This document shows positions 10,619 to 21,864 of a DNA stretch of 64,000 bases, one piece after another. Below the pieces are notes generated by a model. The model saw nothing but the letters and a program-made list of their open reading frames with translations. It did not search any database and had not been told where the DNA came from. Source of the stretch: Coniella vitis. Lineage: Eukaryota > Ascomycota > Sordariomycetes > Diaporthales > Schizoparmaceae. The DNA is taken from NCBI GenBank assembly GCA_011317545.1, contig WUJK01000004.1:682001-746000 (forward strand), read 5' to 3'. The first letter of the stretch is position 1, and every line of letters begins with the position of its first letter. The translations under genes and the position numbers were made by a program.

Positions 10619-13600
10619 TCTTATTATCTTTACTTTTAAATATATTCAGTTCTTTAGATAACGGCTTAAGCTTAAGTTCTCTAAAGATATTATAAAGGTC
10701 TTTATATTATATAAGGGGCGAATCGTATAAATTATAGAGTACTTTCTTTAACTTAGCGATTTTATCGATAACTTTAAATCTATCTAATAGTTTAATATAT
10801 ACTTCCTCTTATCCTTCTCTATTAGCGTTAAGGAACGCTCTAATTATATTTATTTAATCTACTTTTAGGTCCTTTTAAGCTATAATAGCTATAAGTATAC
10901 GAAAAGCGTATATTATAAGTATTATAGTATAGGTATCGAAGATATTAATATCCTATAGATCTCCTCTTATATAAATCCGTACTTTAAATAAAGATAGGAT
11001 ATTATTATCGTTTATTTTATAATAAAATACCTATTTAAGCGGTAATAGCTTATTATATACCTTTACCCTATCGACTTTCTCCTATATATATATAATCGTT
11101 AACTAATATATCTCCTTTCTTATAGCCTTAAATTATTAATTGTAGAAGGTAACTTCTAAGCTTATACCTAATTTAATAATTCTTTAGATAGGTTATTAAT
11201 ATACTAGGGATATAATATAAATTTAGTAATTTTATCTTATATTTAACTAAGTATATTATTAGTATTAACTGCTATTATAAATATAATATATAATATAGTA
11301 TATCTTACGTTTAGTTCCGGCTATATATCTATTAATATAATAGCTAGATAAGCCTATTATCGCCTAAACGGGTAAAATATACTTATAAAGGCGAATAGCC
11401 TTCGGATAAATAGCTTAAATAGCTCGGAGTCCTTTCTTTTATACTTACGAATAAGCGTTTATTTAAATACCCTTTATATTAATACTCTCTATCTATTAGA
11501 TCTCTATAAGAAGGGCGGAATATCCTATTATATATCCTCCTCGGTTTTAGTAATTAAACGTTTCTAATTAATTAGATTATCTTAGCTATTTATAAGTAAT
11601 AGTTATTATAGTTAAGGCTTAGACTAATAATCCTCGTTATATATTAATAATTAACGCTCTAATAATTCCTCGATTTTAAGAGGTAATTTATTTACCTTAG
11701 CGAGTTATATATCGTTAATAGGGTTTATATCTATAGATTATTTATCTTCTCTAGCTATAAAGCTAATAGGGTCTTTATTTACCTTAGTATTATTATTAAT
11801 AGGGTTTATTTAAATTCGTATATATATAAAGGCGTTGCTTTATTATAGCTAAATATAATCGTTTAAGCTTTAGTAGCGATTAAAGAGTTATAAGTTCTCT
11901 ATATTTAACTTAGGTATAAATATATCCTCTATAATCTAATCCGGAATACCTTTTAAACTATTTATATAAGGCTATTTACCCCCTAATTCTAAGGGCGGAC
12001 TAATATTAATATATATTATATATAGGTTTAAATCGGTTACTTAAGATAGGAAGGTATAATATTCTCCTATATTTATTTAAATATATAAAGTATCTAAAAT
12101 CTCTTCTAATTTCGTCTCCTATAATAATATTTTCTCGAATTTATAATTAGGAAGGGGTTATTTAAGCCTCTCCTTTAATAGGTTATAGAAGATTATCTTA
12201 TTAAACTAAATATTCCTTATTATATATATTATATCTATAAAGGGTATCTATACTTTAAAGATATTTAAGGCGATATAGCCTATAAGATATCTAATATATA
12301 TATATTCCGCTGTTTTTATCTCTTTCCTAAAAATTCCTACTTCTCTTTCTACTCTAAATATATAGGTATAATAGCTATAGATATAGATATAGCTCTAATT
12401 AGGGTAAAGGTCCTTATCTAGTAATATTATCGGTATATTCCGTTAGAATTATCCTTTAAATAGACTATTTAGGGATTATTAATACTTTATTATTATTAGG
12501 CTAATATTATATAAATAGGCTATTATTTTTATCGCTTCGGGTTATAAATAAGATAATAGGTTTATAGATAATAATATTACTAATTATTTCTTAATTAATT
12601 CGTACCCTACTTTCTCGGCTATACCGTTAAGCTCTTTTATATATAAAGGGGTTATTTTAAACTCGATTCCTACTTCCTAGTATTATCGTATATAAGCTAT
12701 ATTATAATTTATATATAAAATAGCGGCTTTATTATTTTAGCGGATTTTATATATATTAAGCTAAAACTATTAGTATACCTAAGTAATAAAGTTTCGAATT
12801 AAGCTAAAGACTATCGATCCTATCTTATCTATAATTATAGAAATAAAGAATTTACCTAAGAACTCGTCTTTAAATATTATTATATATCTAGCCCCTCCTA
12901 TACCCGGGTAAAATATAAATATATCCTAATAAACCCTTTAGAAGGGCCTAGGGCTAATATTCTTAAATAGTCCTCGGTATATAATACGAGTTAGGAACGC
13001 TTTCGTATAATATTTATAATTTAGTCTTTATATACCGTTTATTTTAACTCCGTAGGCTTATTAGACTAGCTTTTATAATACTTATACGCCTAAATAGCTT
13101 AAATATAAATACTATAGATACTCCGAATCCTCTCGGTCTTTAAGTAGATTAAAAGATAAACGAAATAATAAATTCGAAACGGGTAGATATAATATACCGG
13201 CTTTACTAAACGGAATAAAAGAGGGTAATAATAGATAAGAGGAGTAATATAGAATATATTTAAAGAAGGCTAAGTTAAAATACCTTTTTAGGGTTATTAG
13301 GATTTTATTATCGTTTAAATTATATAAATATAATATATAATTAAAACTATAGTATTAAACTCTCTTTTTAGCTAATAACGCCTTAGAAATAATATTTATA
13401 TAAAAACCTTCTATTAAGTATACCTTTTTAAGAATAAGGTTATATATTTTATTATTAAAGTACCGTTTAATAATTCGTATATTATATCCTTTAACTAGGA
13501 ATAAGGTATTATCTATATTAATAGTTATACCGTTATCTTTAAGGATAAATAACCTATCCTTTAGAAGTAAGATACTATTAATAAGGTATATAGCTTTATA

Positions 13601-13700
13601 GTTATCTAAAATAGTATTTTATAAAAGGTTATAATAGCCTTCCTTAATTATAAAGAAAGCTTTATTAAACTAATTCTAAAAGAGTAGGTTTAAATTAATT
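10614..13700 (-). pseudogene. Copia pol, N-terminal part (integrase and first half of RT), RIP-degraded
   Basis: The minus strand, ignoring RIP stops, shows integrase near 12590-12720 (GIEF, then LNGIAEK, the Copia NGVAER motif). The Copia linker GYIALNIFKVWIP lies near 12240-12300. RT follows with KVLPLK-type and RGDLQD motifs, a INIIRAFLNANREG segment (the Copia DVxxAFLNx box) and KLKKVLYNLYDSPL, ending at 10614. The frame resumes at 2884 with the RT active site, which fixes the Gypsy insertion point inside RT. Confidence 0.75.
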
Positions 13701-13749
13701 ACTATTATAATCTAGGCTAAATAGGATTAGAATAACTAAGATAAAAAGA

Positions 13750-15150
13750 TTATATATATTATACCTTATATAAATATATATATAAAATATAGTATAACTA
13801 AAGGAAAAAATATAAAGAAATAGAGTATATAGGCGTTCTAAGCCCTATTTATCCTTCGAAGTATCCTCCTATATACTTATTATCTCTATTATTACTATTC
13901 GTTTACCCTAATCGGCCCGAACTATCTAAATTAGGAAAGTTTAATAGGTTCTAGCTATTAGGTAGCTACTTCTTTATAATAAGTTTACTAATAAGGTATT
14001 TATATTACTTTAATCCTAACTTCTATTATATATAATAGATCTCTTTCTTATTTAGTATAACCTCCGTATTATCCGGTTTCGTCCTATTATATACCTATCT
14101 AAGCTATTAATAGATTTATAGTTATTAATTATAATAATAAGATAAAGTTTTATATAGATATTTATAATCTAAACGCTTTTTATTAATAGAAGATTTATTA
14201 GAATTACCGTTTTATACCGAATTAATATAAACTAGTATACTAAATATATTAATACCTATCTTTAACCCTTTACTAAAGATTAAATCGATTAAAAGAAGGG
14301 TAGAATAAGCCTTAGAATAATATTTAATAGATAAGATATCCTTACTAATTACTTAATTTATAATATAATCTTATAATATTCGAATTACCTAATCTAAAGC
14401 TAGGCGATATTAAATAGCTATAAGGAATAACTCCGTAATATATATTCCTATAGCTTTAAGGAGGTTATTTACTTTAGCTTAAATATATACTTATATATAC
14501 TCGTTTAGCTATTTAGAAGCTAAAGTCGGATATCTAGCTTTTTCGAGAACTATAAGATATTTTTAGTAAACGAAGTTTTATATAATAATATCCAAAGGTA
14601 ATAATTCCTCTTTTAGTTTCTTTATAAGGTCTTTAAATATCTATTAACCTTTAATCTTAGTAAGGTTTATACGAATAGGCTAAAGTAGAGAGTTTAGGAC
14701 CGTCTTATTAATCTAGGTAACGATCTTTTCGAAAGCTATTTTCTTCTCCTTCTCGGCCGATAAACCGATTTAGTAGTTTCGGACCTATTTATTATAGAAT
14801 CGCTAGTATTATTCCTATATCGGAGGTATAAATCCCTCGTCTAAGTTATCGTAAGTCTTCTTATAATCGTTAAGAAGACCTCTATATAATATTTTATCCG
14901 ATTATACTTATATAGGTATATTTAAACTACTTATTTATATATTAGGGTTTTTAGGGTTTATATCGGACTAAATACCTTTTTACTAATAATAGGCCCTAAG
15001 TATAGCGTATTATACCGGAAAGGTAATAGAATCCGTATATTTTACCTAATATTTAAAATCCTCTAAAGCTATTATAAGAAAAGTAGGTCCTTACGGCTTA
15101 GATAATCGATTTATACCGTTATTAGGGATTAAAGATATTAAATAAAAGTA
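13750..15150 (-). pseudogene. Copia gag-like region, RIP-degraded
   Basis: One minus-strand frame reads through about 460 codons with only RIP-type stops. It includes RNYQIGLSAEKEKKIAFEKI near 14690-14790 and several long Leu/Ile-rich helical segments. Its place between the 5' LTR and integrase fits Copia gag. No zinc knuckle was recognised with confidence. Confidence 0.55.
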
Positions 15151-15349
15151 ATTTTAACTAGTAAGCTTATACGTTTACTTAGGAAAAGGAGATTCCAGCC
15201 GTTTAGCTTATATCCGGGCTTATAATAAAGAAAATAACGTATATATAAAGCTTAGTTATTAGCTAAAATAAGCAAAATAAAAGAGAGGTTAAAAGAGTAT
15301 ATATTCTTCTATATATCTAGCTGTAAAAAGAGCTATTATTCGAATATTT

Positions 15350-15441
15350 AAGTATCGCCGAAGCCATTATTCTGCTTATATAAAACCCATTGTTAGGCTG
15401 ATATAATGGCTTTCGGGTTAGGGTTGAATACCACTTTCACA
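15350..15441 (-). repeat. Copia 5' LTR, outer 92 bp (not RIP-mutated)
   Basis: This copy keeps the CA and TG dinucleotides lost from 1-92. On the minus strand it starts TGTGAAAGTGG and carries a TATATAA box. The LTR continues leftwards, but its inner end cannot be set because the partner is cut by the window. Position 15441 is the last base shared with the partner that makes a CA end, and it coincides with the change from AT-rich to normal sequence. Confidence 0.8.
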
Positions 15442-16080
15442 TCAAGTGGTTGGAAGGTCGCTCGGTACCCAGTTTTGCTGACGAATATGTCAAGAATTCA
15501 GCATCCCTGCCTTTGCAGACGGATATATGCATATGTGTGAGAAACGCATAGATATGCACAGATTCGCATTGATTGCATAAATGGTAAGAGGTACCTGGCT
15601 GATATGCCGATAGCACAACGTTCCACATCTTTTACAGTCATCTCTCGAAAAACTCCCATTTCGGTTGGCGTGCGCGACCATTACAGAGTTTGCACCTTTC
15701 CATATCTTTACCGAGAAAGAAAATCAATGGAGTTGCTCTTCCGTAGATTATTTTTCCTTGGACTACTTCCTCCTCGGTTCCTTCATGGATAAGATTCCGA
15801 ATTCATTCTTTGATATATGCGCCAGTAAAGTTGCTTGAAATCAAGTCCGGAGGCTCATTTTAAGGCTGAGGGCCGACGCAGCCTGCCAGGCACCTTCTCG
15901 TTTGCAACGAACAAACAGTGTCAACAAAGAAGTGTCGACTGTTTTGAGCCGGCCTCTGGCGCCTTCCTTGTCCTATTGCGACCGGCTGAAAAAGCAGGGA
16001 AGCAGCGAGCACAGTGCCTGTTCGGTTCCGCTGCCTACCCCTGCCTGTTGACCAGAAGAAGGCCCACAGGTGCAGCTGCC
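15442..16080. other. Intergenic, upstream of TAD2
   Basis: The base composition is ordinary and RIP is absent from the first base after the transposon. The TAD2 frame stays open upstream to about 15835 but has no ATG before 16081, so this is probably promoter and leader. I see no other supported feature. Confidence 0.5.
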
Positions 16081-18328
16081 ATGGCTCCTAACCAAGACGC
16101 TACTGCGCCTTCTGCCCGCAAGGCCTGGAGGTTTTTGGATGCTTTCACTGCCTTCTTCGCCGCCCTCCTTTACCCCATTCTCAACGCCCTCACGCCTGTT
16201 TTCGCTGCGTCATCCTCATCCAGTTCCACGTCAACACCTGCCAAATCGCAATCTGGTTCCGACTCAACTTCCCAGCCTGGTCAGGATTCCTCGCCGACGC
16301 GTCAGACAAGCGCTCATCAGCCCGCCGACAGCGGCAGCCGAGACGACGCAAACACACAGATCACGCCGTCTCACGTCCCTCCCACTTCTCCCACTTCACA
16401 CAACAGCCCTCGCCAGACGGACCTGAATCTAGGCCACGACAGCACCGCCGGGATGCAGCCTCCCGTGCATTCGAGCCCTTCGTTAGGCCCCCCGCTCAGT
16501 GGCAAGGAAGCAAACGGCAAGGCTACCCCCGTTCTCAAAGCCAGCCAGCCAGGCATGCGACCACCCAATGGCCTCTCTGAAAATATGCCCGCCAAAATGT
16601 CCGTCTCTGACGCCGCCACCAAGCCAGCCGAGCGTCGCGAGCTTGCCAATACAACCAACCGCTCCATGCCCCGCTATCTTGGCGAAGAACAGGCCGCCGA
16701 GGATCGCCAAGAGCAGCTCACGCTTCCGCCACCTCCCGAGGCAGTCTCGACGACTCAACAGCAGGCGTCGCAAGACGACTTCAAAGAACCTGCGGACCCT
16801 GTTGAGGCTGCTGAGCGCGCCATGCATCATGGCTTCATGAACCAGGCACTGGATATGGTACGTTTCTGGCGTTCTTTCCGACTGCATAACAGTGCATTTC
16901 CCTGCAAGAGCATAGATTGTCAACTCATGCTTCTTACCCTTTCCCGAGCCTCTTCACAGACACTATCGACACAGCCGGTCACTATGACTGTGGCTGGCAC
17001 CATACCCTTGGTTCTCTTCCTCTCTGCATATCATGTATCACCCGCTTCGCCGCAGTGTTTCAGCTGGCCTTACACAACCTCCTTCCTAACAGAATCGGAA
17101 AAGAGTTGATTTGTACGACTACTTCGTCCTAGTTCAGCTTACACAGCAGCCACGATCTCGACCTTGGATCTTCCTCTCATCACTATGCTTACACTATTAA
17201 TGTTGTCCACACTAATGGTTTCTTACGCTAGGCCCGCCTGTCTCTGAAGACTAATGAGACCCCTGTTGGATGCGTCTTGGTTCACAATGGAAGAGTGGTT
17301 GCTAAAGGAATGAACGCGACAAATATCACCCGCAACGGCACCCGCCATGCAGAGCTGATGGCCATCACCGCTCTTCTCTCATACACACCTCATGACGACA
17401 TGGAAGCAAAGACCAAACACCCTACCAGCAGCACGGGCGACAAACCGCCTTTGAAAAGAACATTTACCGATCAAGAATGGGGCGATGTCGACCCAAAAGA
17501 TGGGCACATTTACCCGTATGGTCAAAAACTCCACCCTGCACCTCGTGTCGACCGTGATCTGATTCAGGATTGCATCCTGTACGTGACTGTCGAGCCGTGC
17601 GTCATGTGCGCATCCATGCTTCGCCAATTCGGCATCAAAAAAGTTTACTTTGGTGCCGTCAATGACAAGTTCGGTGGCACTGGTGGCGTCTTTTGCATCC
17701 ACATGAACTCGGATCCTGCTCGTGCCGCTACGGCACCTGCCACACCCATCCACAGGCCCGTTGGAAACCAACTTCCTCGTCCACCCCTTCCTCACAAGTC
17801 TGCTTCAGCTGCTTCCTCGATCCATGAATCTCAGGATGGTCTGGGTACGACTGGCGGTGAGATTAAGTCGGTCAATAGTATTACCTTTGTGGAGCCGCCC
17901 ATACCAGTCTCAAACATGAGTAAGGGTCATGGTGGAAATGTGGAGGATGGTTTCGACGCTGAAGGAGGCTGGGGCCGAGACGAGGCAGTCAACCTTTTGC
18001 GACAATTTTACGTTCAAGAAAATGGCAGAGGTAAGTGCGTTTGCAAAGGACGGTGTGTGATTGTTTGTCAAGGTGTACAGTTCTTCTAACTTGCGTCTCA
18101 GCACCTGTACCGCGAAAGAAGGAGGGTCGCGCAGCTCGCCTCGCCGCCATGATGGAGAGCCAGGGTATGACCACGCAGGGAACAGCTCTCGAGGGCCTAT
18201 TGCAACAGGAACGCGAGGCTCTGGAAGGAGAGCAGGCCGGCACTGCAGAGTCCGGTTCCACGGGAACAGATGCAGATGATGAACTCGGCCCCAAAGGCGA
18301 GAGCGCAAGAAATGGAGAGCACATCTAG
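16081..18328 (+). CDS. TAD2: tRNA-specific adenosine deaminase catalytic subunit TAD2 (ADAT2)
   Basis: This is the catalytic subunit of the Tad2-Tad3 heterodimer that converts adenosine 34 of tRNA anticodons to inosine. Exons are 16081-16857, 17232-18030 and 18102-18328, giving 600 aa. The deaminase zinc site is complete: HAE at residues 298-300 (Glu300 the proton shuttle) and PCVMC at 381-385. PVGCV and GMNATN fit the family. The first 240 residues are an unusual extension. Residues about 15-45 are hydrophobic (LDAFTAFFAALLYPILNAL), followed by a long Ser/Pro/Gln-rich stretch. Yeast Tad2 is about 250 aa, so this protein is more than twice as long. Intron 1 (374 nt) is long, but the protein reads cleanly across it (ALDM then ARLSLK). 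The start at 16081 is the first in-frame ATG in a good context. A shorter product starting near 16822 is possible. Confidence 0.85.
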
Positions 18329-18420
18329 CTTGTGGAGGAGAGACAACTCGGTGCATCGTTCACAGCATAAATCAGTGCTTGTTCTGTTATCTTATGACTC
18401 TCTGCGTCAGATATGCTAGG

Positions 18421-18813
18421 ATGCGAGCATTATCGTATGGCCTCTGGGATTCGATCATCCGCTGTTACAACAACATCCAGAAATTGTACATCCAGGTGAG
18501 TATCCAGAGTTCACTCATTTAGACACATGGATGCTAACCAGTGCAGGCCGCTTTCAGCTCAAGTATCAGGGAAATGAGGCGTATATTTGGACACATTTCA
18601 TATCACATCCTCATCAGGTTGAGCGCAACAGTTCGAGGTGACGTTGCTAGACTCGGACAGTTTCTCGCGTCAACGATTTTCCCCGTTGCAAATGGCATTG
18701 CTACCTGTTTGCAATACTGGTCTATTGTCATATTGTCCACCCTCACCAAACCTCCACTTCTTGCAGGAGAAGACACTTGGACTCTGTTTGACGCAGAACA
18801 TGGCACATGCTAA
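18421..18813 (+). CDS. Putative small spliced protein, 113 aa
   Basis: Two exons (18421-18495 and 18547-18813) are joined by a 51-nt intron with a strong donor GTGAGT, a GCTAAC branch site and a CAG acceptor, and the frame is kept. The product begins MRALSYGLWDSII and has an amphipathic or hydrophobic middle (LGQFLASTIFPVANGIATCLQY). No domain is recognised. It lies 92 bp after the TAD2 stop on the same strand. The splice signals are the main support. It could instead be part of the TAD2 3' untranslated region. Confidence 0.45.
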
Positions 18814-19592
18814 CCCAGCAGCCATATTCTAGCCAACGACTTAGTTGGTGCCATCGAATTATGCATTCACTATTGTTTATTGTCCATGTATTGTGTGACG
18901 AGATATGGATTCTCGCAGCCATTGTGAAAAGTACTTGACCTCTTGAAGCATAGCCCGTTGGTGCACTTTGTGTCGTAACGTCGGTTTAGATCTTTTCCCC
19001 ATTCGTTAAAGGCAACGGTGTACTCGTTAGCATCCTCCTGCATCATTATACCATTCTGCTGTAGAAGAGACTCGCCGGGGGCCAGACTCTGTGTCATCGT
19101 TGAACAGTGTTAGTATGGTATATATTCGAAATTGGCAAGTACGCTTTTCTCCCCACTGCGCTCTGAAGTATGGTGCAAATCCAATGCACATCTCTCAACT
19201 GTCCAAACATCTAAATAGGTTCAGATGGTGCTCCGTTACTGCTTTGAAATAGCTCTGCAGCAGGATGCCGCACACGTAAAGTTGTGTCGTGCAAATCAGA
19301 CTTTCTGTCCACCGGCAGCTGACAACTGGAGCCTTCCGATGGCAAGCTTCCCACTGCTACCGTGTCCAGAAATGGTAGGCCAACTCAAAAGGGAGGAGCG
19401 CTCCCGATCAATTTACACCTGAATAACATTCATAGAAGAGCTCGCCCGTCTCTTCCCTGCGGTCACACACACACATCTCACCGCTTTGGAAGCTTGTCTT
19501 GCCTTCTCGTCCAACCTCAGCTAGCCAGCAATCATTTCCCTACCATTATCATCTCATCAATTGATATTCACGATCGAATATGATTCATCGTT
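18814..19592. other. Intergenic
   Basis: No confident gene. A 75-codon minus-strand frame (18870-19097) contains a Cys-bearing stretch (TKCTNGLCFKRSSTFHNGC) that could be a 3' exon, but I could not connect it to an upstream exon in frame. Confidence 0.3.
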
Positions 19593-20987
19593 ATGGAATC
19601 CAGATGTGTCGAGCGCACCGCGTGCCACGATATCCTGGCTCCCCAGCCTTCAGCTATGCCACCAGAGTCAAGCCCACACCCGCTGATCGTTACCTGCCAC
19701 TGTGGGATGCAACTACAGCAAGTCTGGTTGCGAAGTATCAAAGGCAGAGAGTCGGACAATTTTCGTATGTCCATGTGTGACTGTCAGCGCTGCCGCCAAA
19801 GTCTGGGGGCATTATGCGACTGCTATCTTTCCATCTTCCCACCGAGAAACGTCTCAGGTCTGCATCGACACAGCACGTTGCACCCAGGTTTGCCACAAGT
19901 CTCGGACCGGCTGTTTTGCTCGATATGTGGTTGTCATCTCTTCAAGTTGATGGTGCGAAATAACATAGAGAGCGCCACTTGGACGATGATCTGGTGGGTT
20001 GCCGCAGGAGCCGTGGTCTGGTCCCCTAAAGAAATGCCAGGGCCTCCAAGACAAATGATGCTCTTGCTGCCAAAACCACTCAACTCCCCAAAGAGTGGTC
20101 TGATCAGCTACTACACGAGTCGCAACTTGAGCTTCCAGACAGTCAACGACCGATGCTCCGGATTTTGGATGATCTTCGAAGATGCGGATGATGCCATCCA
20201 CGACGCAGCCATTTGCTATATGTCCTCACCTCAGGCGCCTCCGCGTCGCGGTGCAACACAACCTCTGCGGGGGTCCTGCGCGTGTGGCCAAGTCCAGATC
20301 AAGATCGATCCCGCAAATGGAATCGACCTCTTGACGAACCGGATTCCAAGGGGACCGCCTCCCCCGGAAATTCTCAGACACAGCTGGCCCGAGAATTCAA
20401 TCCTTGGCGATGTCTCTGAAGCCGCCAGTACTTTCAGATGCTGGCAGAGCAAGGAGCCTTGGTGGCAAACAAGAACGCACCTAGACCACCACAGGTATCT
20501 GGCCTATACCTGCATGTGTGTGGACTGCAGGTTGACCACGGGTGCTGCGTTGCAGCCTTGGGCCTTCATTCCCCGAGAGAATATTGGAATTCGTCTGCCC
20601 GAAACTGATTGGCGGCTGTTGGACTTTGCTATTCTCGACTAGCAATACAGAAATCATAGTCTACGTCCTCTCAGCTCGTATCGGTCCTCCGAGACTGTTA
20701 CCCGCCATTTCTGCTCAAATTGCGGAGCCTCTGCCTTTGCGTATGATAACCGGACTCCCCAACTCGTCAAAGTCAGTGTCGGACTTTTTCCTTGGGAGGA
20801 TGATGACACAATGTTGGAGGAGCATCTGGATTGGTGGGAAGCAAGCATCGGCTTTTTAGACACACTTTCCAAGCGGCGTGGACGGGCATGGCTTGGCTGG
20901 GTAGACCAATTCACAGCTTATTTGGGTCACAAGTTGTTGTTTCACTACGCGATCAAACTCATGGAGCGCATGTCTCCTTTTGGGTAG
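19593..20987 (+). CDS. Protein with two GFA/CENP-V-type zinc domains
   Basis: Two glutathione-dependent formaldehyde-activating enzyme (GFA/CENP-V) domains occur in tandem. The first has CHCG, CDCQRC and FCSICGCHLF. The second has CACG, CVDC and FCSNCGASAF. These paired Cys motifs bind two zinc ions in the family. Substrates of fungal members are mostly unknown, so no reaction is assigned. The frame meets TAG at 20640-20642, but the same frame continues into the last zinc motif (FCSNCG). Removing 20618-20674 (57 nt, GTTGGA...CTCAG) joins LPETDWRL to SYRSSETV and restores normal domain spacing. The donor is weak, so a true nonsense mutation is the alternative. With the intron removed the product is about 445 aa and ends at 20987. 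Confidence 0.7.
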
Positions 20988-21620
20988 ACGACTTGTCCGA
21001 ACGATCATCGATGAGACACGAAGACTGAACCGTGGCAGAGGCATCGCACGGGAAGCGGTGATCGTATAGGTATAGGCCACCCTCTTCCAAGAATGGGAAG
21101 CAAAGTTCGGATCAATGATTCACGCCGGGTCACAGAGCAACTTTCATGCTGCAATGCGCCACCATGTAGTCTTCTCCCGTAAAAGAGCATGAATAAACAT
21201 GTAGGTCTTCTAGGATCATAAAAGGTCGTTGAATCGGTTTTATGAAGAGATGAAGGGGGCTGCAACGAGCCAGAGAAGACTTAGAGCGAGTACAAGATGA
21301 AGGGAAGGAAAGTGAATGAAAGGGTCGCTGTATTGAGAAACGATATTGAAGTTGTAAATGTTTTTCTTCTCTTCGGGGGGTGTTATAGCTCAATCGCTGG
21401 GGGTGTGGTGAAGGCACAGGAAGAGAAAAAGGGACCTTAGTGTACTGACATCGAGTTGATGGGTCTTGAAATATACCTGCAAACTTTACTGATTGGATGC
21501 GTGTCTCGGTAGAGACGGATGTTTGCGAATGGGTGATGACGGTGCATAGCATAGTTCTTTGGTTTCGTTTTTGGTCTGTGATCTAGCGGTAATACCTTCT
21601 CATCTTGCTGTCATCCGTTT

Positions 21621-21652
<32 letters not shown>

Positions 21653-21864
21653 CCTTCTTTTCTTTCTCTAAAAACAATGTTGTTTCATGCATATGATGGT
21701 CCACACCTGGCCATCTATGTGTTGAAGTAAACCTGAGAGCAAGATAGTATGACGATATATGCAAGCTACCAAACCGCAACTTCTGAACCAAGAACCACCG
21801 AATCCCCTCTAGCAGACATAACACAATTTGAAAAAAGAAAAAGAAAAAGGAAAAAACAAGCGCC
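20988..21864. other. Intergenic, includes a 31-bp poly-T run
   Basis: This interval lies between two convergent genes and probably holds both 3' untranslated regions. A run of 31 T at 21622-21652 is the only notable structure. No gene is supported. Confidence 0.5.

Larger units (their letters stand above)
1..15441 (-). mobile_element. Ty1/Copia-like LTR retrotransposon, RIP-inactivated (outer element, left end outside window)
   Basis: A degenerate Copia element reads on the minus strand. From right to left it shows a 5' LTR ending at 15441, a gag-like frame, integrase, reverse transcriptase (RT), RNase H, a guanine-rich tract next to the 3' LTR, and the 3' LTR at 1-92, which runs off the window. 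The 92-bp terminal repeat is shared by 1-92 and 15350-15441. Differences between the two copies are all CA-to-TA or TG-to-TA, the RIP signature. The minus-strand LTR begins TGTGAAAGTGG, the expected TG end. The body has almost no CpA, TpG or ATG and many TAA/TAG codons, so it cannot be translated. A Gypsy element occupies 2885-10613, so the Copia body is split into 93-2884 and 10614-15349. The total length cannot be stated because the left LTR is incomplete. Confidence 0.85.

Noticed and set aside
1..15441. Considered as an AT-rich centromere or mitochondrial insertion
   Set aside because: Clear LTR pairs, target duplication and recognisable pol domains explain it, and the AT content follows from CpA-to-TpA change.
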